64,000 bases of DNA, taken from contig JBCDHW010000003.1 of assembly GCA_038749595.1 (NCBI GenBank), positions 124,001-188,000 on the forward strand, read 5' to 3'. The notes below the pieces were generated by a model that was not told the origin of the DNA, did not search any database, and was given only the letters and a program-made list of their open reading frames with translations. Of the stretch, positions 17,078 to 26,310 are shown piece by piece. The position numbers and the translations under genes are program-made. Origin of the DNA: Parvularcula sp038749595 (GTDB lineage Bacteria; Pseudomonadota; Alphaproteobacteria; Caulobacterales; Parvularculaceae). How positions within the stretch are numbered: the first letter of the stretch is position 1; every line of letters begins with the position of its first letter.

Positions 17078-17508
17078 GGGTCTTCATTCTCCTATTAGCG
17101 GGCTGCTCTGCCGGGTCTTCTGGGAAGCCCCCGATCGGCGCAAAGCCCCTTCGTGGACAGGTTCAAGGGTCCGGCGATCATGCTTCGCCAGTCCGACGGC
17201 GCATGTGGTGAAATCAGCCCCAGATTGCAACGCCAATCCCGCCCGAGTGAGGAAATCTTCCCCAGCCAGAATGTCGCGGGCGCGGCCTCACCCGTCGACA
17301 GAGTTGGCGAGGATCTCAGCAAGCCACTCCGCCTCGTCGGGTTGGCCCCAGCGGTACGCAGCGCAGTTCTCGCGGGTTGCGGTGAACGGGCCGCTGATAG
17401 GTCGTGAGGCAGCGGAGAGCGATAGCTATCCCGCCCGCGTCTGTTGCCACGAAGTCCGGAGCTCGAAGCTTTGCTCGACGGGCCGCGCCTTCCGTCGCGC
17501 AGAGCGGA
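17078..17508. other. 431-base gap without a supported gene
   Basis: Apart from the candidate dnaK promoter I see no complete gene here. On the minus strand a frame of 45 codons (17291-17425) without a start codon reads like protein (ENCAAYRWGQPDEAEWLAEI) and ends in TGA at 17288-17290. It may be a decayed gene fragment or chance. No tRNA-like fold is visible. Confidence 0.4.
17140..17169 (-). promoter_or_regulatory. Candidate sigma-32 heat-shock promoter of dnaK
   Basis: Reading the minus strand, CCCTTGAA (complement of 17162-17169) matches the -35 consensus for sigma-32. It is followed after CTTG by 18 bases and then CTTTGC (complement of 17140-17145). That spacing fits the alphaproteobacterial CTTG-N17/18-CYTAT form, although the -10 match is weak. 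The site ends about 63 bases before the dnaK ATG. No mapped transcription start supports it. Confidence 0.45.
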
Positions 17509-19422
17509 TCAGAAGCAGCGGCCTTTCACGAACGCGTCGATCTCGCGCAGCGCGGTGATCCGATTGTCGTTGACGTCCAGGAAATGGCTCCCGTTATCGA
17601 GCTTCACCAGCTTCACGTCCTTCCCGGCACGGCGCATCGCGCGGTCCATATCGCGGGAATGGTCAAACGGAACGACCCGGTCCTCCTCTCCATGGATCAG
17701 CAGCACCGGCACGGTGATGTCGTCCACACGGCGCAGCGGCGAGTTCGTGTTCAGCATACGGCGGTCGCCCCACAGCCGACCAATATGCCGTGTGCTGAGG
17801 GATCCGCCGATATAGTCGCGGGCATCCTTGATCACCCGCGGCAGGTCAACCACACCGTTGATCGACACCGCGCACTGGAAGAGGTCCGGCGTCTTCACCG
17901 CCCCCATCAGGGCCGCATAGCCGCCATACGACACGCCGAGGATCGCCATCTTATCTTTGTCCGCATAGCCGCGGCTGATCAGCCACGCGGCGCCGTCGCT
18001 GATGTCATCCTGCATCGCCTGGCCCCACTCCCGGTCGCCAGCGGCTTTGAACTCTTCTCCGTATCCGGAGGATCCTCGGAAGTTCATCTGCAGAACGCCG
18101 TAACCCTGGTGGGCAAAGAACTGCGCCAGCCAGTCAAAGCCTGCATAGTCCCGCGCCGTCGGCCCGCCGTGGGGGATGATCATGAACGGCAGGTTCTTGG
18201 CCTGACCGATCGAGTCGTATCCCGGCGGCAGGGTCACGAACGCGGGGATCTTCAACCCGTCCCGCGCCGTGTACCGGGTCGCCACCACGGCGCCGAGGTC
18301 AATCTTCGAGAGGGCGGGGTATTGCGACGGCATCGCCTTGATGACGTCATCCTCATAGTCGTACACATAGTACCGGCCTGGCCGTACCCCGTCGCTTCCT
18401 AACAGGACGGCCGCCGTACCGCTCGAATTGGTCCCCATAAAGCTGAGGCGCTCGTCCGGAACCGACTGGCGCACCTGCGCGGTGGTTTTCTGCTGATAGT
18501 TGCTCTCAAACCATTGAACGATCGGAGACTCTTCTGCGTAGACCACACCGATGACCTCGCCGGTTTTCGGTGCGCGGCGGATGGCGAAAACATCGGATAC
18601 CGGATGACTGAACAGCATCTCGCCGAACGTATCGGTCTCGATATTGTACGTATAAAGAGCACGCGTTTCGGTCTCGTGGTCCGACGCGACATAGGCGATC
18701 GTCCGGTCCCGCGGGAAACCGAGGATCCGAAAGTTCGGGCCCTCAGGGTCAATCCGGTCGGAAATGTCCTTCCATTTTCCGTCGGGCGTTTTGATGTGCA
18801 GTGTACGGTTGGTCTCGTTGCGAATGGCGTAAACGGCCCGCGCTTCGCCCGACGGACCAGCAATCCAGTTGTAGGCACCGATGCGCGGGCGCTCCACCGT
18901 CGTATGGCGCCGCTTGCGATCGATCTGTACCTTATAGACGCCTTCGCCGGTTTCGTTTCGCGGTCGGTATTGCACCAGGATATGGTCCGGATCGCCGCTC
19001 AGGGTGGAGACAATGTCGTCCTGGATCTGCACGGGGAGGCCACCGACCCCGACAGTTTTCGAAAACAGCGGCGTCATCTCCTTGCCGCCCACCTCCAGGC
19101 TATACAGTCTAGTTTCGGTTGTCGGCGTGCCATAGCGCTCTTCGGGTCCCTCAATCGAAAAGACCAAGCGATCGTCGCGCTTCCAAAAGAACTTCCGGAT
19201 CTGTGTCTGGTCTTCCTCGCCGAGGAAGTTGAGGATCTTGAAGCTCCCGTCGATGGTGAAAACACCAAGACCTCTTGCCTCGCCAGTATTCAGGCGCGCA
19301 GCGAAAATTTCTCCATTCGGCGAAATTTCGACGTCGTCCAACAGCGGCATGGCGCCAAATGCAGCGGCAGGATCCGCCAAGCCCTGATTAAGGGCAACGG
19401 CAGCAACGAGTGACAAGAACAT
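17509..19422 (-). CDS. S9 family (prolyl oligopeptidase type) peptidase, exported
   Basis: The 637-residue protein has an N-terminal signal peptide (MFLSLVAAVALNQGLADP). A seven-bladed propeller-like region with repeated short strands follows, up to about residue 370, and then a C-terminal alpha/beta-hydrolase domain. The nucleophile elbow is GVSYGGYAAL, with the serine in GxSxGG. The catalytic aspartate is in LIHGEEDRVVPF and the histidine in DNGSHF close to the end. S9 enzymes cut short peptides after proline or other residues; dipeptidyl or acylaminoacyl specificity cannot be told. It is probably periplasmic. It stands alone on the minus strand between the dnaK and grpE genes. Confidence 0.9.
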   Translation of the reverse strand: MFLSLVAAVALNQGLADPAAAFGAMPLLDDVEISPNGEIFAARLNTGEARGLGVFTIDGSFKILNFLGEEDQTQIRKFFWKRDDRLVFSIEGPEERYGTPTTETRLYSLEVGGKEMTPLFSKTVGVGGLPVQIQDDIVSTLSGDPDHILVQYRPRNETGEGVYKVQIDRKRRHTTVERPRIGAYNWIAGPSGEARAVYAIRNETNRTLHIKTPDGKWKDISDRIDPEGPNFRILGFPRDRTIAYVASDHETETRALYTYNIETDTFGEMLFSHPVSDVFAIRRAPKTGEVIGVVYAEESPIVQWFESNYQQKTTAQVRQSVPDERLSFMGTNSSGTAAVLLGSDGVRPGRYYVYDYEDDVIKAMPSQYPALSKIDLGAVVATRYTARDGLKIPAFVTLPPGYDSIGQAKNLPFMIIPHGGPTARDYAGFDWLAQFFAHQGYGVLQMNFRGSSGYGEEFKAAGDREWGQAMQDDISDGAAWLISRGYADKDKMAILGVSYGGYAALMGAVKTPDLFQCAVSINGVVDLPRVIKDARDYIGGSLSTRHIGRLWGDRRMLNTNSPLRRVDDITVPVLLIHGEEDRVVPFDHSRDMDRAMRRAGKDVKLVKLDNGSHFLDVNDNRITALREIDAFVKGRCF

Positions 19423-19500
19423 GGGACCCCCAACTCAACTGTGAGAGAGAGTGTCCAAACTGTTTACAGGAATCAACCCTGTTCCCCAATAGCTTAAGAC

Positions 19501-20166
19501 TCACCCTGCGGTGGGGTCTTGGCTATCACTTGCTGGTGCAGCTGGGGCGGCGCCAGCGCCCGTTGAGACGGTGACCATGGCCGCGCGGATAACCCGTTCG
19601 CCGACAACAAAACCAGGCGCTGCGACATCGACCACATGGTCCTTCGGCTCGCCATTGCCCGGCACCTGCGCGATCGCTTGGTGAATGTTCGGGTCGAACT
19701 TCTCGCCCGTCGGGATCACCCGCTGAATGCCGTTCCGTTCGAAAACGGTCATGAGCTCTTTCTCAGTCATCCGCATACCGTTGATCAGTCCGCGGAAGCC
19801 ATCGGCGTCCATCTGGCTTGGCTCTTCCGGCGCCAGCTCCAGCGCCCGGGCAAAATTATCGGCGACGGAAAGGAGGTCGCGGGCAAAACCGGTGATCGCG
19901 TATTTCGCGGTCTCCTGCTTCTCGCGCTCGGCCCGGCGGCGGGTGTTCTCAAGATCGGCGGCAACGCGCAGCGTGCGCTCTTTCTCCGCCTCAAGCTCGG
20001 CCTCCAGCTCAGCAATCCGCTGCTCGGCCAGCTCTTTGATCTTATGCCCATCCAGCGCCTCGTCGGTGAGGTGCGCGGGGATCTCCAGGTCTTCGGTCGC
20101 CTCGGGGGCGGCTTCAGGCTCAGGGCGGGGAGTCTCATCAGGCGCGTGGCCGTTCTGTTCGCTCAT
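19501..20166 (-). CDS. grpE: Nucleotide exchange factor GrpE
   Basis: GrpE releases ADP from DnaK. The 221-residue protein starts MSEQNGHAPDETPRP, with an acidic disordered N-terminus. A long helical coiled-coil (IAELEAELEAEKERTLRVAA) and the family segment ADLENTRRRAEREKQE follow. The C-terminal beta domain has GEKFDPNIHQAIAQVP and VVGERVIRAAMVTVS. The start was placed at 20166 because conserved sequence begins soon after; the longer frame runs into the divergent cutA gene. The gene usually pairs with hrcA, but here they are 10 kb apart. The 78 bases between the two start codons must hold the promoters of grpE and cutA. Confidence 0.97.
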   Translation of the reverse strand: MSEQNGHAPDETPRPEPEAAPEATEDLEIPAHLTDEALDGHKIKELAEQRIAELEAELEAEKERTLRVAADLENTRRRAEREKQETAKYAITGFARDLLSVADNFARALELAPEEPSQMDADGFRGLINGMRMTEKELMTVFERNGIQRVIPTGEKFDPNIHQAIAQVPGNGEPKDHVVDVAAPGFVVGERVIRAAMVTVSTGAGAAPAAPASDSQDPTAG

Positions 20167-20244
20167 CAACGAAAAACCTGCTTTGCAATGGAAAGGAGCC
20201 GGCATGTATCGCCACCGGCCCCGAGGTTCAAGCGGAGGGTGCAA

Positions 20245-20574
20245 ATGACGCTGGTTGTGGTGACAAGTACGGTCAGCTCCGAAGACGAGGCCAAGCGTCT
20301 TGCCCATGCGTTGGTCAAAGAACGCCTTGCCGCCTGCGTGCAGATCACCTCGATCAGAAGCATCTACCAATGGCAAGGCGCGGTGGAGGAGGCGGAAGAG
20401 TTTCGCCTCGACTGCAAAACACCGGCGGCCAGGAAAGACGCGCTCATGGCTAAAATCGCCGCCCTACACAGCTACGACGAGCCTGAGATCCTCTGCGTGC
20501 CTGCGGATGCAAGTCCTGGCTACACCGCTTGGGCGGAGGCCGCGACCGGCGCAGAAAAAACGCCCGATGCCTAG
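20245..20574 (+). CDS. cutA: Divalent-cation tolerance protein CutA
   Basis: CutA1 is a small trimeric protein linked to copper tolerance, with a ferredoxin-like fold. The 109-residue product begins MTLVVVTSTVSSEDEAKRLA, then shows LVKERLAACVQI, SIYQWQGAVEEAEEF and the C-terminal HSYDEPEILCVPADAS, which carry the family signatures. The start is set by the GGAGGGTGCAA ribosome site. The 3' end overlaps the minus-strand terminator at 20555-20590. It is divergent from grpE. Confidence 0.93.
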   Translation: MTLVVVTSTVSSEDEAKRLAHALVKERLAACVQITSIRSIYQWQGAVEEAEEFRLDCKTPAARKDALMAKIAALHSYDEPEILCVPADASPGYTAWAEAATGAEKTPDA

Positions 20575-20590
20575 GAGAGCACCGGGCGTT
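20555..20590 (-). terminator. Intrinsic terminator (minus strand)
   Basis: The eight-base stem AACGCCCG (20559-20566) pairs with CGGGCGTT (20583-20590) around a 16-base loop. Six A residues at 20555-20560 become a U-run on the minus strand. It would end transcripts coming from the UbiH-like gene, whose stop is 220 bases upstream, before they enter cutA. Confidence 0.6.
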
Positions 20591-20809
20591 CAGAGGCGCG
20601 CGCATATTAACGAGGGGAACAATAGGCAGCGCGCCCGATCAGATATTTACCATGTGTTGCGCAACGCGCCCCAGGCAACAATGATCCAGATCATTTCGCC
20701 GCAAAAGCAGACGAATTCGGATGCAAATTTCCTGAGGCGCCCCACGCTTGTCCCGTTAACCTTTGTAAACACCGCGACTTAGCGGTCAAGCTGTTTCTGC
20801 TCAGCGCCG
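20575..20809. other. Intergenic stretch between cutA and the UbiH-like gene
   Basis: About 235 bases between the convergent cutA and hydroxylase genes. It contains the right half of the minus-strand terminator and otherwise moderately AT-rich sequence with no convincing open frame or RNA fold. Confidence 0.5.
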
Positions 20810-22066
20810 TTAGCCTCGGAAGGGTTGCATCAGGGCCGGAAGGGTCCCCGCATCGGCCCCGGAAATGCGCATAAACATCCGCCGCGCCGCGTCTGAGCGC
20901 TGCACAACACCGAGCCCAAGCCCGCGGATATGCTTCAGCGGCCCAAAGCTGTTGGAGAACAGCCGGTTCAAAACGTCGGTGCCCATCACCATGGAGGCGC
21001 CGTCGAACCGCCGCCAGCGGTCATAACGTTGGAGCACCGATCCGTGCCCAACGTCGAGGCCCGCCGCTTGGGCTTCGGCCAGAACGTCGGCGAGAACGGC
21101 AATGTCCTTCACCGCGAGGTTGAACCCTTGCCCGGCGATCGGGTGGATGCCGTGCGCCGCATCGCCCGCCAGCGCAAACCGCTCCGCCGTCAGGGTCGGG
21201 GCATAGACCAGGAACAGCGGATAGCTCTGCCGCGGCGACGCCAGCGTGAACGCCCCCAGGTGATCGCCGATCCGCTCCCGCGCCGCCTCCAAGAAGGCCT
21301 CATCACTGAGCGCCATAAAGCTCTGCGCCGATTTTTTGTTCTGGGTCCAGACGATCGAGCATTGGTTGTCGCGCATCGGCAGGATGGCAAACGGTCCGTC
21401 GGGGTAGAAAACCTCGTGCGCCACGCCGTTATGCGGGCGCTCGTGGGCGATGTTGAAAACGATCCCCGTCTGCGGATAACCCCAATTCAGGGTCGGCAGC
21501 CTCACTTGACCCCTAAGCGGCGAGTTCTTGCCATCGCAAGCCACAAGAAGCCGTGTGCGGATCACCTCGCCCGACGCAAGGGTCAGGCGACCGGCACCAT
21601 CACCCGACGCTGCAGCATAAGACGTCACGGCCGCGCCGAACCGACCTTCCACGCCGGCTTTGTCCCCGGCCTCCTGGAAGGCAGCGATCAGATCCTTGTT
21701 CTCTACAATATAGCCCAGCGCTGGTTCGTTTTGCGGCTTCGGCCCCTCCGCGAGCAAAGTCGCCGGAAAATGCAGCTGACCTCCGGTCAAACCGCCCGGA
21801 CGAAACCGGTCCCGCGGATCGCCGTTCGACACCAGGATGTCCGTAATCGGCTCAGCCTTCGGCTCCAACGTCCCCCAAACGCCCAACCGCTTGACCAGCC
21901 GGACACTGGCATAAGCCAGCGCTGTGGTGCGGCCATCGGTGACCGGAACCGTCGGCTCCGCTCGATCCGCAAGCACCACGGACAAACCCTGGTGCCGAAG
22001 CGCCAGCGCCATCAAGCGCCCCGCCATCCCCGCACCAACCACACAAACATCAAACACATCGCGCAT
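20810..22066 (-). CDS. UbiH/COQ6-family FAD-dependent hydroxylase
   Basis: This is a class A flavoprotein monooxygenase of the family that hydroxylates the ubiquinone ring. The 418-residue protein begins MRDVFDVCVVGAGMAGRLMA, the FAD dinucleotide-binding fold. It has RTTALAYASVRLVKRLG, the LVACDGKNSPLR (DG) motif, and ALAGDAAHGIHPIAGQGFN, the second FAD motif with the GD pair. I cannot tell UbiH, UbiF or UbiL apart. The start at 22066 puts the GxGxxG motif at the usual position; the frame is open further upstream. It is divergent from ftsK, an arrangement found in several alphaproteobacteria. Confidence 0.92.
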   Translation of the reverse strand: MRDVFDVCVVGAGMAGRLMALALRHQGLSVVLADRAEPTVPVTDGRTTALAYASVRLVKRLGVWGTLEPKAEPITDILVSNGDPRDRFRPGGLTGGQLHFPATLLAEGPKPQNEPALGYIVENKDLIAAFQEAGDKAGVEGRFGAAVTSYAAASGDGAGRLTLASGEVIRTRLLVACDGKNSPLRGQVRLPTLNWGYPQTGIVFNIAHERPHNGVAHEVFYPDGPFAILPMRDNQCSIVWTQNKKSAQSFMALSDEAFLEAARERIGDHLGAFTLASPRQSYPLFLVYAPTLTAERFALAGDAAHGIHPIAGQGFNLAVKDIAVLADVLAEAQAAGLDVGHGSVLQRYDRWRRFDGASMVMGTDVLNRLFSNSFGPLKHIRGLGLGVVQRSDAARRMFMRISGADAGTLPALMQPFRG

Positions 22067-22216
22067 CGGGCTGACATAGGCGCCTCTCGCCCCCGAAACA
22101 AAGCGGCGAAACCACCGCACCGGGCAAAACGTGGTCAAGGCTTAATGGAGGCTTAACGGACATCACGCTTCAACAAGGTTACTCCTTCCGCCCGCAGCAA
22201 AAGAGACGAAGCGCCC

Positions 22217-24610
22217 GTGCCCCGTCGCAAGACCAGTCAAAAACCTGACCCCCAAGAGCAGCTCCGGATCGCCATCAAGCGACTCGTGTCGCGGACCGGC
22301 GGCTTGTCCCTCGTGACCTTGGCGGTGCTTGGGCTTTTCTCGATCTTCAGCTTCGATATCAGCGACCCAAGCCTCTCCAACGCCACCGGGCGCGAAGCGA
22401 TCAGCAATGTCGGCGGGCCAGTGGGCGCGATTGTCTCCGATCTCCTGCTGCAAAGCCTCGGCGGCGCATGCTTGGCGATCTTCGTCGTCATTCTCCTGTG
22501 GGGGATCGACGCCATCCTCTACGGCACGCCTGAGAAGACGCCCCTCTCAGCAGTTTTGAAAGCCGCCGCGCTGCCCCTCGGCCTCCTTTGCCTCTCGGCG
22601 AACCTTGCGTCCTGGCCGCGCCCCGCCGATTGGCCCTTCGTGGTCGGCATCGGCGGTTTGCTCGGCGACGGCGTCCTGCAGTTCGGATCGGCGCTCCTTT
22701 CCGCGATTGCGGTCCCGTTCTCCCAAACCATCGCGAGCACGCTCTTCGCGGCGGGCGCGGTGGTCTGCCTCGCATTCGCCGGAGGCGCCCGCTGGGCCCA
22801 CGTCGTGGCCGCCGCGGATGCCGTCGTCCTGTCGTATGAGACCGTGGTCGAGCGCATCGAAGAGCTGTTCCAGAAAACTGCTCCGGGTAAGTCGCTTCTC
22901 GACATGGAACTCAGTGACGAGCCTGAAGCCGCGGCCATGGTGCGCGACAACCTTGCTCCGCCTACAGAAGAAAACGCCGAGGCCCCTGAGCCAGAGGTCG
23001 CCTCAACGAGCATCGCGAAGCCTGACAAACCGCGCATCAAACGCGAGGTCAAAAAAGTCCCGCCCAAGAAGCGCCCGCAAATGCGCAAAACCGGCGAAGC
23101 CTATGAATTTCCTGGTATTCAGCTCCTCAAGGCGCCCAACGCCAAGGACCGCAAGGTGCTCGCCGATGAGGATCTTGAGAACCGCGCGCGGATGCTCGAG
23201 CGGGTGCTGGCCGACTTCAAAATCGGCGGCGAGATCGTCGCTGTCCGCCCGGGGCCCGTGGTCACGCTCTACGAGCTTGAGCCTGCGGCCGGTGTGAAGT
23301 CGAGCCGCGTCATCGGCCTCGCCGACGATATCGCCCGGTCGATGTCCGCGGTGGCCTGCCGCGTCGCCGTGGTGCCGGGCCGCAACGCGATCGGCATCGA
23401 GCTGCCCAACGATGATCGCGAGATGGTCTATTTCCGCGAAATGCTGACCACGGAGGAGTTCGCCGAGGGCAAAGGCCTCACCCTTGCGCTCGGCAAGGAC
23501 ATTGGCGGCGATCCTCGGTATGCTGATCTTGCCAAAATGCCCCACCTTCTCATCGCAGGGACCACCGGCTCGGGTAAATCGGTGGGCATCAACACCATGA
23601 TTTTGTCGCTCCTTTACCGGATGCCCCCTGAGGAGTGTAAGCTCATCATGGTCGACCCGAAGATGCTGGAACTCTCTGTTTATGAAGGGATTCCCCACCT
23701 TCTCGCCCCCGTCGTGACCGACCCGCGCAAGGCCGTCGTGGCGCTCAAATGGACCGTCCGCGAGATGGAAGAGCGCTATAAGCGTATGTCGATGCTCAGT
23801 GTCCGCAATATCTCAGGCTTCAACCAACGCGTCGCCGAAGCCAAGAAAAACGGTGAGGCGCTGACCCGCAAGATTCACACCGGCTACGACGCGGAAACCG
23901 GCGAACCGACGTACGAGGAAGAAGTCCTCGAAGAAGAAAAGATGCCCTACATCGTCGTGGTGATTGACGAGGTCGCCGACCTGATGATGGTCGCGGGCAA
24001 GGACATCGAGGCGATGGTCCAACGCCTGGCGCAAATGGCGCGGGCGGCGGGCATCCACTTGATCATGGCGACGCAAAGACCCTCCGTAGACGTCATCACC
24101 GGGACGATTAAGGCAAACTTCCCTACACGGATCAGCTTCCAGGTCACGTCAAAGATCGATTCGCGGACTATCCTGGGTGAGCAGGGTGCGGAGCAACTCC
24201 TCGGCCAAGGCGACATGCTCTACATGGCGGGCGGTGGCCGCATCCGCCGGATCCACGGTGCGTTCGTCGCGGACAACGAAGTCGAAAAGATCGTTGACCA
24301 TCTGAAAACGCAAGGAAAACCCGATTACGTTCAAGAGGTGACCGAGGGCGGCGACGAAGATGACATCGCCGCGGGCCAACTCGGTCTCGACCTCGGCGGC
24401 AACACGTCGTCAGGCGATGCGCTCTTCGACCAAGCCGTCGCAATTGTCGTCCGTGATCGGAAGGCCTCCACCAGCTACCTCCAGCGCCGCCTCCAAATCG
24501 GCTATAACCGCGCTGCGACCCTCATCGAGAAGCTCGAAGACGAAGGCATCGTCTCCCCCGCCAACCACGCTGGTAAACGCGAAATTCTCATCGGCGAAGA
24601 CGCCGCTTAA
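22217..24610 (+). CDS. ftsK: DNA translocase FtsK
   Basis: FtsK pumps chromosome ends through the closing septum and activates XerCD at dif. The 797-residue protein starts with GTG. Four to five transmembrane segments lie in the first 200 residues. A fairly short linker follows. The motor domain has Walker A GTTGSGKSVGIN near residue 450 and Walker B YIVVVIDEVADLMM, plus the GIHLIMATQRPSVDVITG block. The C-terminal gamma winged helix (ASTSYLQRRLQIGYNRAA) that reads KOPS sequences is complete. A perfect bidirectional terminator follows the stop. The divergent neighbour is a UbiH-family gene. Confidence 0.98.
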   Translation: MPRRKTSQKPDPQEQLRIAIKRLVSRTGGLSLVTLAVLGLFSIFSFDISDPSLSNATGREAISNVGGPVGAIVSDLLLQSLGGACLAIFVVILLWGIDAILYGTPEKTPLSAVLKAAALPLGLLCLSANLASWPRPADWPFVVGIGGLLGDGVLQFGSALLSAIAVPFSQTIASTLFAAGAVVCLAFAGGARWAHVVAAADAVVLSYETVVERIEELFQKTAPGKSLLDMELSDEPEAAAMVRDNLAPPTEENAEAPEPEVASTSIAKPDKPRIKREVKKVPPKKRPQMRKTGEAYEFPGIQLLKAPNAKDRKVLADEDLENRARMLERVLADFKIGGEIVAVRPGPVVTLYELEPAAGVKSSRVIGLADDIARSMSAVACRVAVVPGRNAIGIELPNDDREMVYFREMLTTEEFAEGKGLTLALGKDIGGDPRYADLAKMPHLLIAGTTGSGKSVGINTMILSLLYRMPPEECKLIMVDPKMLELSVYEGIPHLLAPVVTDPRKAVVALKWTVREMEERYKRMSMLSVRNISGFNQRVAEAKKNGEALTRKIHTGYDAETGEPTYEEEVLEEEKMPYIVVVIDEVADLMMVAGKDIEAMVQRLAQMARAAGIHLIMATQRPSVDVITGTIKANFPTRISFQVTSKIDSRTILGEQGAEQLLGQGDMLYMAGGGRIRRIHGAFVADNEVEKIVDHLKTQGKPDYVQEVTEGGDEDDIAAGQLGLDLGGNTSSGDALFDQAVAIVVRDRKASTSYLQRRLQIGYNRAATLIEKLEDEGIVSPANHAGKREILIGEDAA

Positions 24611-24615
24611 ACGAA

Positions 24616-24649
24616 AAAAGCGGTGGTCCGTACTCGGACCACCGCTTTT
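24616..24649. terminator. Bidirectional intrinsic terminator after ftsK
   Basis: A perfect 15-base stem (24616-24630 with 24635-24649) closes a four-base TACT loop, with A-runs on the left and T-runs on the right. It serves ftsK on the plus strand and the convergent CTERM protein gene on the minus strand. Confidence 0.9.
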
Positions 24650-24675
24650 CCCCTCACAACGCTGTATGCAGAAGG

Positions 24676-25383
24676 TTAGGAAGCCTTCCGACGGCGCCTC
24701 GCGTTCGCGCCGAAGAGGCCAGCAAACCCTGCCGCGGCCAGCGGCGCTGCCGCGGGAACTGGAACCTGCGAAAGCCGCACGGCCTGATCGTTGGCGAGCG
24801 TCAAACCGACCGTGCCGCCGCCTGCGCTGACGGCTTCAAAAAGGTTGAGCCCAGAGAAGCTGGTGAACGCGCCCTCAATCGCAAAGTCGCCATCAAGCGA
24901 GCCGATCGCAAAGCCATCGGTACAGCAGGTAAACCAATCAAACGAATAGGAGAAATTGATACCATCCGTGGTCGGTGCTTCGCTGTTGTCATCATTGACA
25001 AGTGCGGCGGCGGTGTCGTTCGAAACGGTCCACTCGAGGTCCGCAGAACCATTGTTCGGACCCGGACCATCGAGGACGAGGAATAGGCTCAATCCATCGC
25101 TGGTGTCGACGAGGAACAAGCGCGCCGCGCCGTTGACCGGGTCGGGCAGACCGTTGTCGTTGCCATTGTAGCTCGAGCGCAAGCCGTTATCGTACTTGTA
25201 CGCATCAACAGTGCTGAGGCCGCTAGCATCAAACGCTTTGATCTTGCCGACTGTGGTGAAAATGCCTGAATTCGGCGCGGTTTCTTGCTCCACGAAGTAC
25301 GTGCTCGCGTGCGCAGCCGATGCCATCATGCCCAGGCTGGCGATGCCCGCGAGCACCCGCCCGAGACCTTTTGCTCTAATCAT
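24676..25383 (-). CDS. Exported protein with VPVPA-type C-terminal sorting signal
   Basis: The 235-residue protein has a signal peptide (MIRAKGLGRVLAGIASLG, cut near AHAS). The mature region is Gly/Asp/Asn-rich and beta-like. It contains a Cys-Cys pair in the FTCCTDGF segment. The C-terminus reads VPVPAAAPLAAAGFAGLFGA and then a run of arginines, a PEP/VPLPA-CTERM type signal. It would be transported out and processed by an exosortase encoded elsewhere. The function of the mature domain is unknown. Its transcript ends at the shared ftsK terminator. The upstream 195 bases are AT-rich and probably hold its promoter. Confidence 0.8.
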   Translation of the reverse strand: MIRAKGLGRVLAGIASLGMMASAAHASTYFVEQETAPNSGIFTTVGKIKAFDASGLSTVDAYKYDNGLRSSYNGNDNGLPDPVNGAARLFLVDTSDGLSLFLVLDGPGPNNGSADLEWTVSNDTAAALVNDDNSEAPTTDGINFSYSFDWFTCCTDGFAIGSLDGDFAIEGAFTSFSGLNLFEAVSAGGGTVGLTLANDQAVRLSQVPVPAAAPLAAAGFAGLFGANARRRRKAS

Positions 25384-25578
25384 TTTAGACCCCCCATAGG
25401 TCGGTAAAGCCAGACGCTCCGTGTCCGGCGCTAAAAATTAATGCACCGGGGTCATATTGCGCATCGAATTAACCGTATGCACCTCTTCCCCCGCCAATAC
25501 CCTAGAGTTCGGGAGCGCGAAGTGTAAACGTCGGTGTACGTTAAGTTTAACAGAGATCGTTAAACGCGAGGCTTTGCG
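25384..25578. other. Upstream region of the CTERM-protein gene
   Basis: This 195-base stretch is noticeably AT-richer than its neighbours, with several TTAA and GTTAA words (for example around 25437-25475 and 25540-25565). It likely contains the minus-strand promoter of the preceding gene, but I cannot place boxes confidently. Confidence 0.35.
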
Positions 25579-26310
25579 TCAATCGCAGTCGACGGGAATT
25601 GCTTGCGCTTTCAATTTCTTATAATGCGGCAAGGCCTTCGCGCAAAGGTCCCCCAACGTGCCCTGAACGTCAGGCAGCGGCCCCGGCGGTTCGCCAAATC
25701 CCGTGGATTGCCAAACCCCATCATACCAATGGGGCGCCCAAGCGCCGTCTTCAGGGCGCGGCCCCTTTTTCCATGACAGCATGTCGTCAGCATAAGGAAT
25801 GCCAATCTCGGAACATAATAGAGAAAGGGCCTCCTTCGGCGCGCGCAAGATATCATCGCTGTCGATCACAACCGCCTTCTGGCGCAGCGCCTCGGTCACG
25901 TAAGCAAAAAGCTCCGTTTGCTGTGTAAACCCTATATCGTCGAGCGTGACGGCCGTCCGCTTCTTGGCGTACGAAGCCAAAACCCGCGCTGGGTGCCGGA
26001 TCAGGAAAACGTTGACCACGTGGCCCATCCATTCTTTCGGAACACCGGGGACCATGTGGTGCGTCATGTGCTTTTGGTAGAAGACATCCGCGTCTCTCGT
26101 CCCGAATGCCAGATCGCTTGCCACCACATCGGGATCACGCTCATGCGCCGCCAGGGTTTCCTCCCTTAACGGATGGTCCGTACAAGTCTTATCGAGAAAA
26201 GCCGCATAGAATGGCTCGTCGATACAGGTGGTGTCACGCCGTGCGCCAAAGCTCCGCATCATCGCGGTCGACAGGTTGCGCGGCCCTGACCACATCGCGA
26301 TTCTAATCAC
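25579..26310 (-). CDS. P-loop sulfotransferase-like protein
   Basis: The 243-residue product begins IRIAMWSGPRNLSTAMMRSF. The WSGPRNLST loop is the 5'-phosphosulfate-binding type P-loop of a bacterial sulfotransferase subfamily. Downstream FLIRHPARVLASYAKK supplies the second nucleotide-binding motif (R-x-P-x-x-x-x-x-S). The family would transfer sulfate from PAPS to an unknown acceptor, but many members have no shown activity. The start is GTG, overlapping the stop of the aminotransferase gene by four bases (GTGA), so the two proteins are probably made together. Their substrates may be related, which is inference. Confidence 0.8.
   Translation of the reverse strand: MIRIAMWSGPRNLSTAMMRSFGARRDTTCIDEPFYAAFLDKTCTDHPLREETLAAHERDPDVVASDLAFGTRDADVFYQKHMTHHMVPGVPKEWMGHVVNVFLIRHPARVLASYAKKRTAVTLDDIGFTQQTELFAYVTEALRQKAVVIDSDDILRAPKEALSLLCSEIGIPYADDMLSWKKGPRPEDGAWAPHWYDGVWQSTGFGEPPGPLPDVQGTLGDLCAKALPHYKKLKAQAIPVDCD

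Noticed and set aside
17150..17180. tRNA T-arm-like word GGTTCAAGGG near 17160
   Set aside because: No matching acceptor, D or anticodon arms could be formed around it.
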